Shown here: in pieces, positions 45,392 through 57,000 of the stretch
How the letters are laid out: every line of letters begins with the position of its first letter
How positions within the stretch are numbered: the first letter of the stretch is position 1
Source of the DNA: Entoloma clypeatum
Lineage: Eukaryota > Basidiomycota > Agaricomycetes > Agaricales > Entolomataceae
Length of the DNA: 64,000 nt
Direction: 5' to 3'
Assembly: GCA_963565915.1 (NCBI GenBank)
Contig: OY751493.1
Location: 2,480,001-2,544,000 of the forward strand
Notes under the pieces: generated by a model
Seen by the model: only the letters and a program-made list of their open reading frames with translations
What the model was told of the DNA's origin: nothing
Databases searched by the model: none
Made by a program: the position numbers and the translations under genes

Positions 45392-46159
45392 TTTTCCCCC
45401 GCCCCTTTCCGAATTGGCATGTTTTTCCATTGGCAAAACATGTGCCTCCAAATCTTATCTGCGCATTCTCCTCGCTAGTCAATGAGAAGACCACATGTGA
45501 AGACGATCAGGAGGCCGAAAAGAAGCGAGCAACGGGCTAATCTCACTTTGCTAACTAATTCACACATTTAGACTGGCGATAACATTGACAATGGAATTTT
45601 ATATATCATAAACCAGCTTCATGAAAATAGCTCACGTTCACAGGGATGCCACAATATGTACGGGTGCGCAATTAATCCTTGAGTTAGCTCCTCGTCAGGA
45701 CCTTATTGCTGATCTGGTACGGCGATCCAAAGGGTAGCTGGCTCCCGTTCAATTTGTCCGACGTTGGCCAACCTCTCGGTCAGGTCATCCGAGTCGAGGT
45801 GTCTTCAAATTCTCTTCCGAATGGGTCATATTTCGGGGTCCGGGCTGCATTTACTGCATTCGTGCAACTGTCACAGGGTTACATAAAGGGTAGGACAAAT
45901 GTATATCTCGCCAATCTAACAATCTACCGCCTGAGATCAACATCTTCGATGTCCGATTTCGGAATACTGACTAACCAAGAAAGGCAAGAGCCTTGATTAT
46001 AGCTTGATTGTGTCCTGCCGAATATTCTCGTCCAAGAAACCAGAAATTGCGTTCCTATCCCCGCCATTTACTGGCCACGGGACGGAGCCACTCGCATCCG
46101 TATAAATTGCACGAAAACAAGATGCAACTTCCCCACCGACATAAACATATCTGACCCGA
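45392..46159. other. Intergenic, one unsupported 97-codon open frame
   Basis: 768 bp between Mdj1 and the MFS gene. A plus-strand open frame at 45706-45996 (containing WYGDPKGSWLPFNLSDVGQP) has no recognised family, and its start is not an ATG in the first codon. It could be a gene remnant or chance; I do not call it a gene. Confidence 0.3.
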
Positions 46160-48713
46160 ATGCAAGAAGACCTTGAACGATGCGCCACTCCATCCGATTT
46201 CTCCTCTGTTGTTGAGGTCGCCAAGCACGCGACGTCACCTTCGAGCCATTTACAATCTTCTAGCACCATCTTCTGCCAGGAACTTCCCTTTCAGCGATTA
46301 TCTACCTTCCGACTTTTGATGGCGCACCTCGGGTATTCTGAGATTTTGTTCTCACTGCCATTCCGACTCACAATCAATGTCTAATCAAGTGCAGCTTTGA
46401 CACTCTTCCTAGCTACGACGGACGCGGTTCGTTTTTCCTATGTCTCGACCCGACATATCCGTACTTCCTAACAAATCTCAGACGATTGTCTCGACCAGTC
46501 TACCAACCATTGCAAGTGACCTGCACGCATCTCAGATACAGTACACATGGGTCGGCGTTTCCTATATGCTCACACAGACCGCGTTTCAACCGTTATATGG
46601 CAAGATCTCAGATCTCATTGGTCGCACCGTCAGTCTCTTCTTACATTGCGTGCGATCTATGAACACCCCTTGCCTGCTAGACCGTGTTATACTCGAGCAT
46701 GGCAATATTCTCTCTTGGATCCTTGCTTTGTGGAGCGGCCCAGGTAGATGAACATCATCTGAGATGATATCCATTTGATTCAATCAAAGAAACGCCCAGA
46801 ATATCAATTGGCTCATTGCCGCACGAGCCCTGGGTAGGTTTTCTTCTGCCCTGTGCATTCCGACCAATGTGCTGATTATAAACCATCATTTCAAGCTGGT
46901 GTTGGAGGCGGTGGCATTGTTAGCTCAGTATGGATCATCACTGCTGAGATCGTAGAAGCGGAACGTCGAGCAAAATGGTCACAAGCCTTAAGTTTGACTT
47001 GGAGTTGCTCAGCTATCGCCGGACCTCTTTTCGGCGGCGTTTTCAGCAGTAAGGAGTTTTTCCAACTCTTTAAAATCTGGCGGTTATCTTGTTTCTCAGG
47101 TGCAAGCCGTTCGAGCCTCCTCAGCTGGAGATGGGGTTGTAAGTTTCCGTCCAGCACTCGATCAGATTATCTCATACCTATATTAGTTTTCCTGAACCTT
47201 CCAATCTGTTTCGTGGCCCTCGTCATACTTCTGCCTTCACTCCATAACGTCCGTCTGAAGAGATCTTCCGATGCCTCATGGCGTACATTGGCCCGTCACT
47301 TTGACTTTGGAGGGTTGTGAGTTGTTTCTTTCACCTTGTGACCTTTGATCTCCTACCTTTGATGCACACAGGATTTTTTTCATGGGTGGGTCGAGCTGCA
47401 TCGTCGTTGGGTTCAGCTTCGCAAGCGGTAATGGGTGTAGGTAAATGGCGCTATTTGTCTCGACATCGATCTGAGCTGTCTCTGGGCAGGGACGTCGCCA
47501 TCGACTTTGTCACTTATTATATTTGGGCCAATCATCCTTGTATGTGGCGGTTTTTACGAGGCCCATACATCTCGCCAATGTCTCTTTCCGTCGAGTACGA
47601 TCAGGGACTATACAGCCAGTTTGTTCATCATAGTCCGGATTCATTGCCATGTTCACAACCTCGCTTTGTAGTCATCATTCTGTTTATCACTTTTTTGCAC
47701 AATTTTGCCTTCACCACTGGAACATTCTATCTGGCATTGTATCAACAGGTCTGCTTCCCCTACTTTTTCGAAATCCCTGCTCAACGCTAGTAACAGGCGG
47801 CTAATGGTTCTACTCCGTTGGACGCTGGAATCAGAGTTCTACCTTATGCTCTCGGATCATCGTTGGCGTCCATGCCTGCAGCGTGGTTCATAGGATATTG
47901 GCAAAAACGCTCCGGAAACACAAGTGGGCAAAACGGGATTATCTCCGCCGGGTTGGCCATTTCGACTACGGGTTTCGGTATGAAGTCCTATCAAGCATCG
48001 AGGTTGTATGCTTACCTAGACCCCAGGCCTCTTAGTGCTACTGGATGCAAATTCTCCCCTCATCGCCCAGATTGCCTATTCCCTGATAACCGGAATTGGG
48101 ATAGGGATGCTGTTCCATGCGCCATACCAGGTATTTATTCGGGCCCTCAAATCGGAAGAGCTGGCGACTGGGACAAGCGCTTTCTTTCTCGTCCGCTTTA
48201 CCGGTGCAACCGTTGGTTTGGTGTGTTTGTTGATTCTGGATGTGAAACCATTTCCTGAATCTGTACAGGCCGTAGCGGGCGCAATTTTTTATGCAAGGGC
48301 GTCTCACCGCCTACCCCCAAATCTGCCGATAAGCAAATCAAGTTCATCGATTGATTATAGTCTTGTGAGGACCATAGAGCCCCTGACACTCCGACTGCAT
48401 GTTCTTCATGTGATTTCATCCTCGATTCAGGTATGCCTAGCTTCGGTAAGATCATAATCTCGTATCTGGTCCTCAAGTTTTCTCTTGACAGACTGTGTGG
48501 ATTCTTTGCTTACCGTGCTTAGGCCTAGCCTTCCTGGTTCGGAATTCCATTTCTTTGACGTTTCCAAGACTGAATGTCATGGATAGTTCTCGCTGCTTCT
48601 TCGGAAGATGTCAATTCAGGAAACTGGCGCTGATAAGACAAACGCAACGGCAGATAGCCGTGCAACCAAAGATTGAAGAAAACCTCGGCTGTGTCGGATC
48701 CGGGTTTCGCTAG
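46160..48713 (+). CDS. MFS transporter, DHA2-like 14-TMS exporter
   Basis: Membrane transporter of the drug:H+ antiporter-2 type, substrate unknown (drugs, siderophores or metabolites are possible). About 14 exons. The N terminus (MQEDLERCATPSDFSS) is cytosolic. Conserved motifs: TLFLATTDATIVSTSLPTIA (TM1 with the D-T-TIVSTSLP motif), TWVGVSYMLTQTAFQPLYGK, SDLIGRT (motif A), IAARALAGVGGGGIVSSVWI (motif C-like), SAIAGPLFGGVFS, then the second half with FTTGTFYLALYQQ, GIRVLPYALGSSLASMPAAW, AYSLITGIGIGMLFHAPYQV and GTSAFFLVRFTGATVGL. One exon junction (at about 47615) is uncertain. The C-terminal tail is basic and ends before 48713. No neighbouring biosynthetic genes suggest a substrate. Confidence 0.82.
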
Positions 48714-48778
48714 AAAGGAATTTGTATGATATTTTTACTACTACAACGTGATAACGGCGAACAAACGTCAGGGTCAGT

Positions 48779-48793
48779 CACGTGAGTCACGTG
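48779..48793. promoter_or_regulatory. Tandem CACGTG E-boxes upstream of choline kinase
   Basis: Two CACGTG palindromes 9 bp apart (48779-48784 and 48788-48793) inside a GTCACGTGA repeat. They end 53 bp before the choline kinase start. In yeast, choline kinase is controlled by Ino2/Ino4 bHLH proteins, which bind CANNTG-core sites, so regulation by phospholipid state is a reasonable inference. Confidence 0.5.
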
Positions 48794-48846
48794 AGTCAGG
48801 GATGATCTGGCACACGAGTATCGAACACCCTTTCCTCCTCACTCCC

Positions 48847-50304
48847 ATGATTTCTGCAGTCCCGCCCCCTCCCCCTCCCCCTCTGCTTCCCAAAACTCGG
48901 AATCCGTCTCCTTCACCCCGTTCTTCATCAGAATGTCACAAAGAATCAGTCCAGGTTCATGGAGTTCGCCACACAAGAGTCAGATTAGACGGCAGGTAAG
49001 CTTTGTCTCTAAACACATCTCCGAGTTCACTTTTTGCCCTTGACGGTTCGCCCCTCTTCAGAGAGGAATCAGTCATGGTTTGCTATCACCCTCCCTATCT
49101 TGTCCAGAGTCGTCTGACATTCGGTGCACAGACAATATAAGTCACAGTCTTTCCCTCTTCACCTGCTCGAGGCTCTCAGATGTCTTCGAGTCCCCCTTTG
49201 GTCTACTTCTGAAATCAAGCCCGGGAACGTCAGAATTCACAAGGTTTCGGGCTCATTGACCAATGCGGTCTTCTTCGTTGCTTATTCCTCTCCGCGAGGA
49301 CTCCCTACCCTCTTGTTGAGAATCTACGGACCCTCGTCAGGTAGTCTCATCTCTCGCCCGAGAGAGCTCCACACCCTCCATATCCTCTCCTCCCAATATG
49401 GTATTGGCCCTCGCGTCTACGGAACATTCGAAAATGGACGTGTCGAGGAATATTTCGAATCCACCACGTTGACACCGTCCGACATACGGAACCCTATCAT
49501 CAGTCGCTGGATCGGGGCGCGCATGGCTGAATTCCACTCTGTGGATATCGAGCAAGTGGAAGGCAAGGTATGGGAAATCGGCGTACAGAAGAATGTGAGA
49601 TCGTGGCTACCTCCAGCAGAAAAGGTTCTCAGTTTGCCAGCCATGACCGAGAGTGCGAGACGGAAGATTGACCTGCCGAGATTCAAGAAGGAATGGCAGA
49701 ATTATCTGGATTGGCTACCCACCGTGGATGATACCCACAATGGCAGTAAACGTGTTTTTTCCCACAACGACACACAGTACGGTAACCTTTTAAGGCTGCA
49801 AAACCCAAAGGATATCGTCGATGAGCACCGTCAGGTTGGTGTCATCACCAATACTATAGACCCATCATCCTCACTTGTTTCTTTCAGTTGATCGTGGTTG
49901 ACTTCGAATATGCTTCGCCTAATCCCGCATCCGTCGACATCGCAAACCATTTCCATGAATGGACTGCAAACTATCATTCATCGAATCCTCATCTCCTCGA
50001 CCCCTCACGCTATCCCACGTGCGAAGAACGCCGCAATTTTTATACTGCTTACCTTGGGCATACCGACGTTACTGGAGAAGATGTATCGTTGGAAGAACCT
50101 GACAGCGAGCTTCAACTCGTCGCTTTGGACAAACAAGTTCGTGTTTGGAGCCCTGCATCTCATGCGATGTGGGGTATCTGGGGAATTGTTCAGTCCAGAC
50201 AGGATATTGAGGAGCACATACAGGAGCCTGAGTTTGATTATATTGGTTATGCGATCTGCCGGCTGCACTCATTCCGTCGCGAAATCCTGGCTCTCGGAGT
50301 TTAA
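48847..50304 (+). CDS. CKI1: Choline/ethanolamine kinase
   Basis: First step of the Kennedy pathway: phosphorylates choline or ethanolamine. The N terminus (MISAVPPPPPPPLLP, then a Ser-rich stretch and VRHTRVRLDGREESVM) is disordered. The core includes VRIHKVSGSLTNAVFFVAYS, LLLRIYGPSSGSLISRPREL, YGIGPRVYGTFENGRVEEYF, ISRWIGARMAEFHS, Brenner's phosphotransferase motif FSHNDTQYGNLL, and the DFEY block VVDFEYASPNPASVDIANHF. The small C-terminal half contains SHAMWGIWGIVQSR and YIGYAICRLHSFR. The exon join after VM uses the acceptor that restores SQSFPLHLLEAL. Length about 420 residues. Choline versus ethanolamine specificity cannot be told. Two tandem E-boxes precede it. Confidence 0.93.
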
Positions 50305-50499
50305 CTCGATTGGTGATGACAAGAATGAGAATTATAATATCGGTATTTGATGGAATAAAAACATGATTTACGACAATGCAACGCGAGCTTCGGCTTGACA
50401 GTCAAGAGAGTAGAACGATAAGAAGTGGGATAAGAAGTCCTTGTAGGGGTGTTTTTGGTAGCGAGAACGTCGAACCCCATTTCGGCGTCAGTCCGGATA

Positions 50500-53239
50500 T
50501 CATGCCCATACTTTGTCATGCATCCGAGATGATCCGATGGCACGTTCACCGGACGGCCAAGGGGACGTGGCAAATATTTCGCCTGCAGGACTCATGGCAG
50601 CATAGGGCGGTTGATGACTATTCCGAGAGAAACCACCCCAGTTCCCCGCGCTTCCGGCCCGGACATGGCCATTCGGCCTAACGCTGCTATCTCCGGACGA
50701 AAGAGCATAGGGGGGAGAAGGGCTAACGTCGACATCGATGTCACGGATACTGGAGGTTGACGACGTATTGGGTTTATGCGTGCGTTGCTATTAAAGTTCA
50801 ACATCAGAGAAGTCCTGAAATAAAATGATATTCGACAGACGTTATATCCAACAATGTCGCGACGTGTGTTGTTGTGTCTTCCCAAGTCTGGACCTGCCGT
50901 GACGGGGCCAGGTGATTTCTGTGAAATCTGTTCAGGCGCTGGCAACAGAATGCCGTTGCTCGTGAAAGATGGATACGCAGACTTGTTTTGCTTCACGGAA
51001 GCATCGAGGGCAGAGGTGTCAACCCTCAACGATCCCGTGGGTGGGCGGGAGAACTGGAATGAGTTGCCATCAGGAGAGTTCACAGAAGCAGTTGGCTCTT
51101 GCGTTCGTTTGCCTGAAATGCGGGCCAAGAGGGAGACGTTTGCTTCATTAGGATCACTATTGGTACTCAGCGAACGCGCACGGCCATCGGTTAGTTGCTG
51201 CGCCGTGCTATCCGTCCCCGGTGTAGCAGCACCACCGGGTGTTGGACCTGGACCGCCCGCCGTCGGTAGCTCAGTGTGGATGAAACAGCATCGCTTCCCG
51301 TAAGGGCACGTGCCAGAGACCCAGAATGTCTACGAAGTAGGTTTCTGCAAGCATGCACGGGACAGCAGAATAAAGACAAACCCTGCAAATTTCAGTCTTA
51401 TACTGCACACAGTGAAGATCAATAATTACATGGTTTCTTTTTTTACCGAAAAAAAACACGAACCTTGGGATGGCGAGAAACTCTGCGAAGCTCTTCCTCG
51501 CCGTGAGCAAACTGACACTTGGACCCGTATCGACAACTACCCTTTTCCTCCCAGCTCCGACAAAGCTCTGTCTTGTATAGCCCCAGCTTCCGGTTATTTG
51601 CACTTGGTCCCTGGCTATTATTGCTTGTGGGGCTGGACACGGGTTCAGGGCTTACGATGGCCGGAGGTGGAAGGACGGCATACTGCCCCGAATATTGTGT
51701 TTGCAAGCGGCTCGCCATTGCTGCGGGATCACCTAACTGATACTGCTCTTGTGACCCATAGTATTGATTCGTATATAGCGGCATGGGAGGTATTCCTGGC
51801 TGAAATATGGTGGGAGGAAATGGTTGCATGTTGCTACTGTTCATCAACGCCAAAGCAGCGGCATCACGTATGGTCCCTGATGGATCCGAGGCAGAATGAT
51901 GATGTGAAGGACGGAAGACATTGTGCTGTTGCTGGACGCGAGCTACAGCGGGGTGTTCATGATGAGGTCCTGGCAGCATCATATCATATAGTTGTTGGGT
52001 ATTACCCAGCGAAAGATGAGAAGTATGAGTGGCATATCCCATCGTCGGCGGGTTGGGCGCCACGCTCTGCTGAGGATATCCGCGGGGAGGTTGCCGATAG
52101 CCCGACAGGGGTATATTATCGTTTGGCCGACCTTGAGCGAATCCAGGACCCTGAGGCTGACCTACCAGAGGATGGCCTTGCGGGATATGATTATAGTTAC
52201 GCTGGTGCATGGTGTACCCCATCTGAACTTCGTCGTGGTCAGCTGCCTGACTGAGCTGTGAAGCACCACTCCGGTAATCATATAATTGAGGATGTGGTTG
52301 TGGTTGCGGACGATGAATATGGTTGATAATGGAAGGGTATGACAACTGCTCAGCATTGGTTATCATGTCGCGATAATGTCCTTGGGCGCGATGCTGCTGC
52401 CTCTCAGCTGCATCAGGCGCTTCGCCAGCCTGCTGCAAGCGGCGAAGATCGGCTGTTGAAAGGCCCCCGCTGAAGGAGTGTGGGCGTTCTTTGATTTCAT
52501 TCCCGGTATTGACTTTTAGGGGGGGTTTAGTCAAAATAACATTGCTCGGGGCGGACCCGATGGATTCACGGGAGCTGGACACTGTTGTATCCGTCGACGG
52601 ACCGCGGGAATGTGAAATGATGATTTCATGCTCAGAGGCGTGTGGTGATGAACCGATACTCGTGCTAGATGAAGTCTCCAGGGGGCTGGCTTCGTTCATT
52701 TGGGCAACAACTGCTGCGGCAAGTTTTGACTTGGCTGGAGTATGAAGTGGACCATGGACAGTATCATCGTCGCCGGTAACTTCGCCAATCTTCAGGCGAA
52801 CGATCTCGTCAGCGAGCTCCCAACTCGCGGACTCCGAATCGACAAGCTGCCCGTTTGTGTTAAACCGCCATCGATGTCCAGGGGCCTGAGTTCGTTCGGA
52901 TATGTTGTTATCAGTGCGAGTGGGCATATTTGAGGTATAGGGTATTTTCTGGAAACCAGCCGAGTTAGTCCTGCGTCCAGCCGTCAGATGGATGGGTAGG
53001 GAATCGTTGGATATCGTCCAATTCTGGCGAAAGACATTGATGAGGATGCAAAAAGACGGGGCGGAAACGGAACTTACCTCTACGGTATATTCGGTATTAT
53101 TGTCGTTTGCTTGGGACCAACCAAAACTATCAGTAGAATGAAGGCGAGGCTTTCGGGAGATGGGCGTCTGTAGATCGTCTGGATTTGATGTAGAGAAGTT
53201 TTTTGTCGACGTTGAGGAATTCGTAACTGCTTCGTGCAT
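50500..53239 (-). CDS. Tandem CCCH zinc-finger RNA-binding protein (Tis11/Zfs1-type)
   Basis: mRNA-binding, AU-rich element factor similar to tristetraprolin, Zfs1 and Cth1/2. About 840 residues on the minus strand with a large Gln/Pro/Ser-rich N-terminal half ([34 protein letters not shown], many Q/H/P runs). Near the C terminus, the two fingers have the canonical C-x8-C-x5-C-x3-H spacing: finger 1 is [19 protein letters not shown] and CQFAH; finger 2, after an intron starting gttcgt, is [24 protein letters not shown]. Short linker ([14 protein letters not shown]). After the fingers a Ser/Pro-rich tail ends at MHDKVWA before TGA at 50500. It converges on choline kinase. Confidence 0.9.
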
Positions 53240-54023
53240 TTAACCTTGAAAGGTAATGAGGGAAAGGAGACAAGGTTGGTGACTGGAGACTTGCCAGATA
53301 ATTAAAACGGTGCTGTTGCTTCCCGCGATGAAAAGCAGTTGGACGAGAAGAAGCAGTGATAGATAGGACGTCGAGAGGAAGTTACGGAACGAGTAGGGGT
53401 GGGGTTCAAGAGCGATACGCAAGATATGTATAAAAAAAATGGGGCGTGAGGATCGTGAGGATGTGAATCGTTGGATGACTAGGGCCGAGAAACGACGTGG
53501 TGACAGAAACGGGGTTTTAGGGAACCTAATGGGAAGATGAGGTTAAGAAGGAAAGGAAGGCGAGGCTGAGGGGAGGCATTCACGGAATCTAGGCAAGCTT
53601 TTGATCGCAGGCAACGTGCCCTCCGCCTGTCCAAGTCTTCTTCGACTCCGCTGCGCCGATAAGTAGTGCTCACCACGACCTCGACGGGGTATAGTTCTCC
53701 CTACTGTTCAGTGGACCTCCGCAAACTGTTGGGTATTGCTGAGGGTGATGAGGGAAAGAGACCTTGACCAGACGTCCTACCGCCGTCTGAACAAATATCT
53801 TTCGAACTCCGCAACTACTTCCGTTTCAATTTATATTGCTTCCTCATCGATGGCGATAAAGACATATTCATTCATTGATGCCTCGTGTCAGACACAATAT
53901 CAGATAACACCCCACAAAAACTCTACCAACACATGCTGGACATGCTGCAGCCTTTCCTCGCAATCAAAACTTCCTATCACATTCCAAAACATATAGCGAG
54001 TCCACAGCCTAGAAAAGCAGTAA
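53240..54023. other. Upstream region of the CCCH gene, no gene recognised
   Basis: 784 bp between the CCCH start and the BLM10 copy 2 stop. Short frames have no known motif or splice support. A TATAAAAA-like stretch at about 53430-53440 (read from the minus strand as a T-rich block) is unconvincing. Presumably the CCCH promoter plus the BLM10 3' UTR. Confidence 0.4.
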
Positions 54024-57000
54024 TTATGCATCTAAAATCCTGATGTTTTTATGGCTGTATTGGTGTCAAGACGTGGCCACGTACAGTATGATGTACCAAC
54101 CAACATGGTAGAAAGGCTCTGTAGTTGGTCCTCGTTGAACATGAGCTCGTCCTTGTGCCAATTGTCCTGCAGAGAAATAGTGAGAAAATATATCTCTCAC
54201 GTGTGCACAATATCCGGGATCACCTGATGGGTCTATGATATGTCAACGAGCGTGAGTTAGCTATTGCTGAAACTAGTTTGCGACAAACCTTCTTGAACTC
54301 AGATGCACATTTCCGAATTGTAGTAGAGATGGGAGGTGGGTCGGCGGCGTGAGGTGCTAAAACTGTGAGGACAAGATCAACGGTAGGAAATCATTCAGAT
54401 TTGAGAAAACCTGACTTTCAGTCAGCGGGGGCATCCATGGTTCGACGGAATATGGGAGGCTTTCAATGAGGGCACATAATCCAAGGATGCCGGAATGCAG
54501 CGATCGCATGGACTCTGCATATGAGGGATCACGCCTGGGAGGCAAGGTGACGTTTTGTATCAATTTCGTAAACCGGTTCTATGGAAGTATGGCGTTTTGA
54601 TTCTGAGGTGCGCATGAGTCGACGTGAGACCTGCCTTTAGTTGCACAATGCTCTGGCGCTGTGAACACCTGACAACTCCAGCAAAGACCTTCGAAGCCAT
54701 CTCTTGAACCTCCACATTGTCGTCCCCGAGACAGTCCAGCAGAACATCCATCACCTGTGAAACCCCAATTTGGGATATTGACAGAAGATTTCGGTAGAAA
54801 AACACAACCATAGGTGGTAATGCATTCAGGCGTATTCTCCATGACTGTTCAAGCATGTTACGAGGCTGAGTAGGGGAGATCGAAGCCCATACCTTGGATG
54901 ATTTAATGGCAGTTGCAAAGTTCTCCAGAACGGCGGCCACGTATTCTCTGGGGGCCGATACCGCAGAAAGGACGTACAATACGGCGGTGCTATACATCTG
55001 CAACTCTGAGTTGTCATTGAGTTCTGACATGCGAAGAATCTCGGGCCTACGAGAAATCAGTTATTGAGAGAAATAGTGAGGAAAGAACCGCACATCATTG
55101 GTATGATGTATGGGAACATCAAACTGGCTTGAGGGCCATGTGACGAAACCCAAATCCACATAAGTACTGTGGAGTCCATCAATATTGTCCGATATGGCAG
55201 CGTGATGTTTTGCTCACTGGTCATGCCAATTTTGTCATACTGGGAGTGATACAATATGAGAACGACAGAAGTATGCAGGGAGAACACGCAAAATTCACCT
55301 CGGATTGAATGACTCGCGGCGGAGGTAGACGACTGTCCCGCCATTTATCCAACTTCTCCAATATTCCGAGAACACGGGCAGAATGATCGGCGTTACTACA
55401 GGTAGCATTAGTTTAAACGGGTAATAAGAATAACCGTTATCAGACCGGATATGTAGGGGATCATCAGAGTTGCTACATGCAGCGAGAAAGGCGCTCGAGG
55501 TCGGGTAGGCTGGCTGCCATTGGTGTTTCGTTAACGCTAAGAGAATCTGGCACAGGTGCCCTCTCAACTACTCAGGAAGTGTTAGGCCATGGACGGTGTA
55601 TAAAAACCGCAGCATCCACCTCGGCATAGCCTGTGTTTGCGTTGTCAAAGAAGAGTTGGATATAGCTTTCTCCTTGAGATTTGAAGCGCATCCCGAGCCC
55701 GTCGACTAACAGCCCAAATATAGAAACAGACTTGCTCACTCAGTCAACGTGAGGTTAGAGCTTCACCTAAGGCAGCAAAAAAGAGAGAAACATACTTGCA
55801 AAAGCAGATTCTCCATTGAATTCAAGAGGGAGTGCCAAAATCCAGTCCACAAGTGGTTGGTTGCGCCGGGGATCCCGATCACGCAGCAGATACTGAATGA
55901 AACTCGTGAGATCGCTGTAAACGACTGGTATGGTTGAGAATATACATGGAAAAAGCTCTCCCAAAGTGGAAGCGTATCGGGTTTGATTGATGTAAGGATT
56001 GTGTCGAGACGATTTGCTGTCCAAGTCCATACATGGTTCAACCATGGTCTTGGCCAGTGCTTGGACCCTAGAATTGGAGAACTAGTGAACGATTATCCGT
56101 AATATAGACAAAGCGTACAAACCACGCAATACTCCTGCCAGAAGCTCAGCGGCTGCTCTCTGGCTAAACTTGTCTGCATCGGACAGTGAAGCGTGGATAG
56201 CAGCAAGAATGGTTTCAAGACCTTCCTGTTCGAAGACCTTGACTTGAAGTGAAAGAAATCAACAAAAGTGGTTTGGCCACTAAGGTTGGATGAAAAAACT
56301 AACCAATGCTCTTGATATAAACGATATTTTCCTTTCTTAAGTCAATTGCACCACTTAATTTACCAGATTCTTGACTCCACAAGAGGGCCAGGTTCTGGAA
56401 GTAGTCAGGCTTCGCTACAACCTCACGAATGACATTCAACGATGGCTGAGACCCGGATTCCCATATGATGGCAGATAAATCGCCGGGAGATCTGTAACCT
56501 TTGATAGTCGGTGCCCATGCTAGGAATCCTGTCCGCATTTTGTCGACGTAAGGGGCCCTGTAATCATCCTTAGCTTATTTCTCCGTGAAACATGGATGAA
56601 CTTGCTGATTGGAAGTGTCAACAGAGAGAGCGAGATTTCGCAAAAAAATTTCCGGGTCCAAGATTTTGATCTCTTCTCTCAAGGGGTTGCTCCACTCTTC
56701 GCGCCATAACTCCTCCCTCGAAATTGAATAAGTTCGGATCTTCACAAACGCCAAGAGTTTCACTACAGTCCTAGCGCGCAAAAAAATCATTCAGGGAAGT
56801 TTCTAAATTGACAATACTCACTTCTGCACGATGGATCTAATTGTGGGTTGTGGGCTCGTAGATTGTTCCAACAAGAATTCTGCTACTTCCGGAGGCGTCG
56901 AAATATCTCGCCGGAGTAAACCAAAAATAAATCTTAATGCGATCTGTACATATCTCCACTGCGATTCAAGAAGTAAGCAAGTCACTTGGTACCGTTGAAA

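Noticed and set aside
45706..45996. Possible small gene between Mdj1 and the MFS transporter
   Set aside because: No ATG at its first codon, no family motif, no splice support; kept only as a note on the gap.
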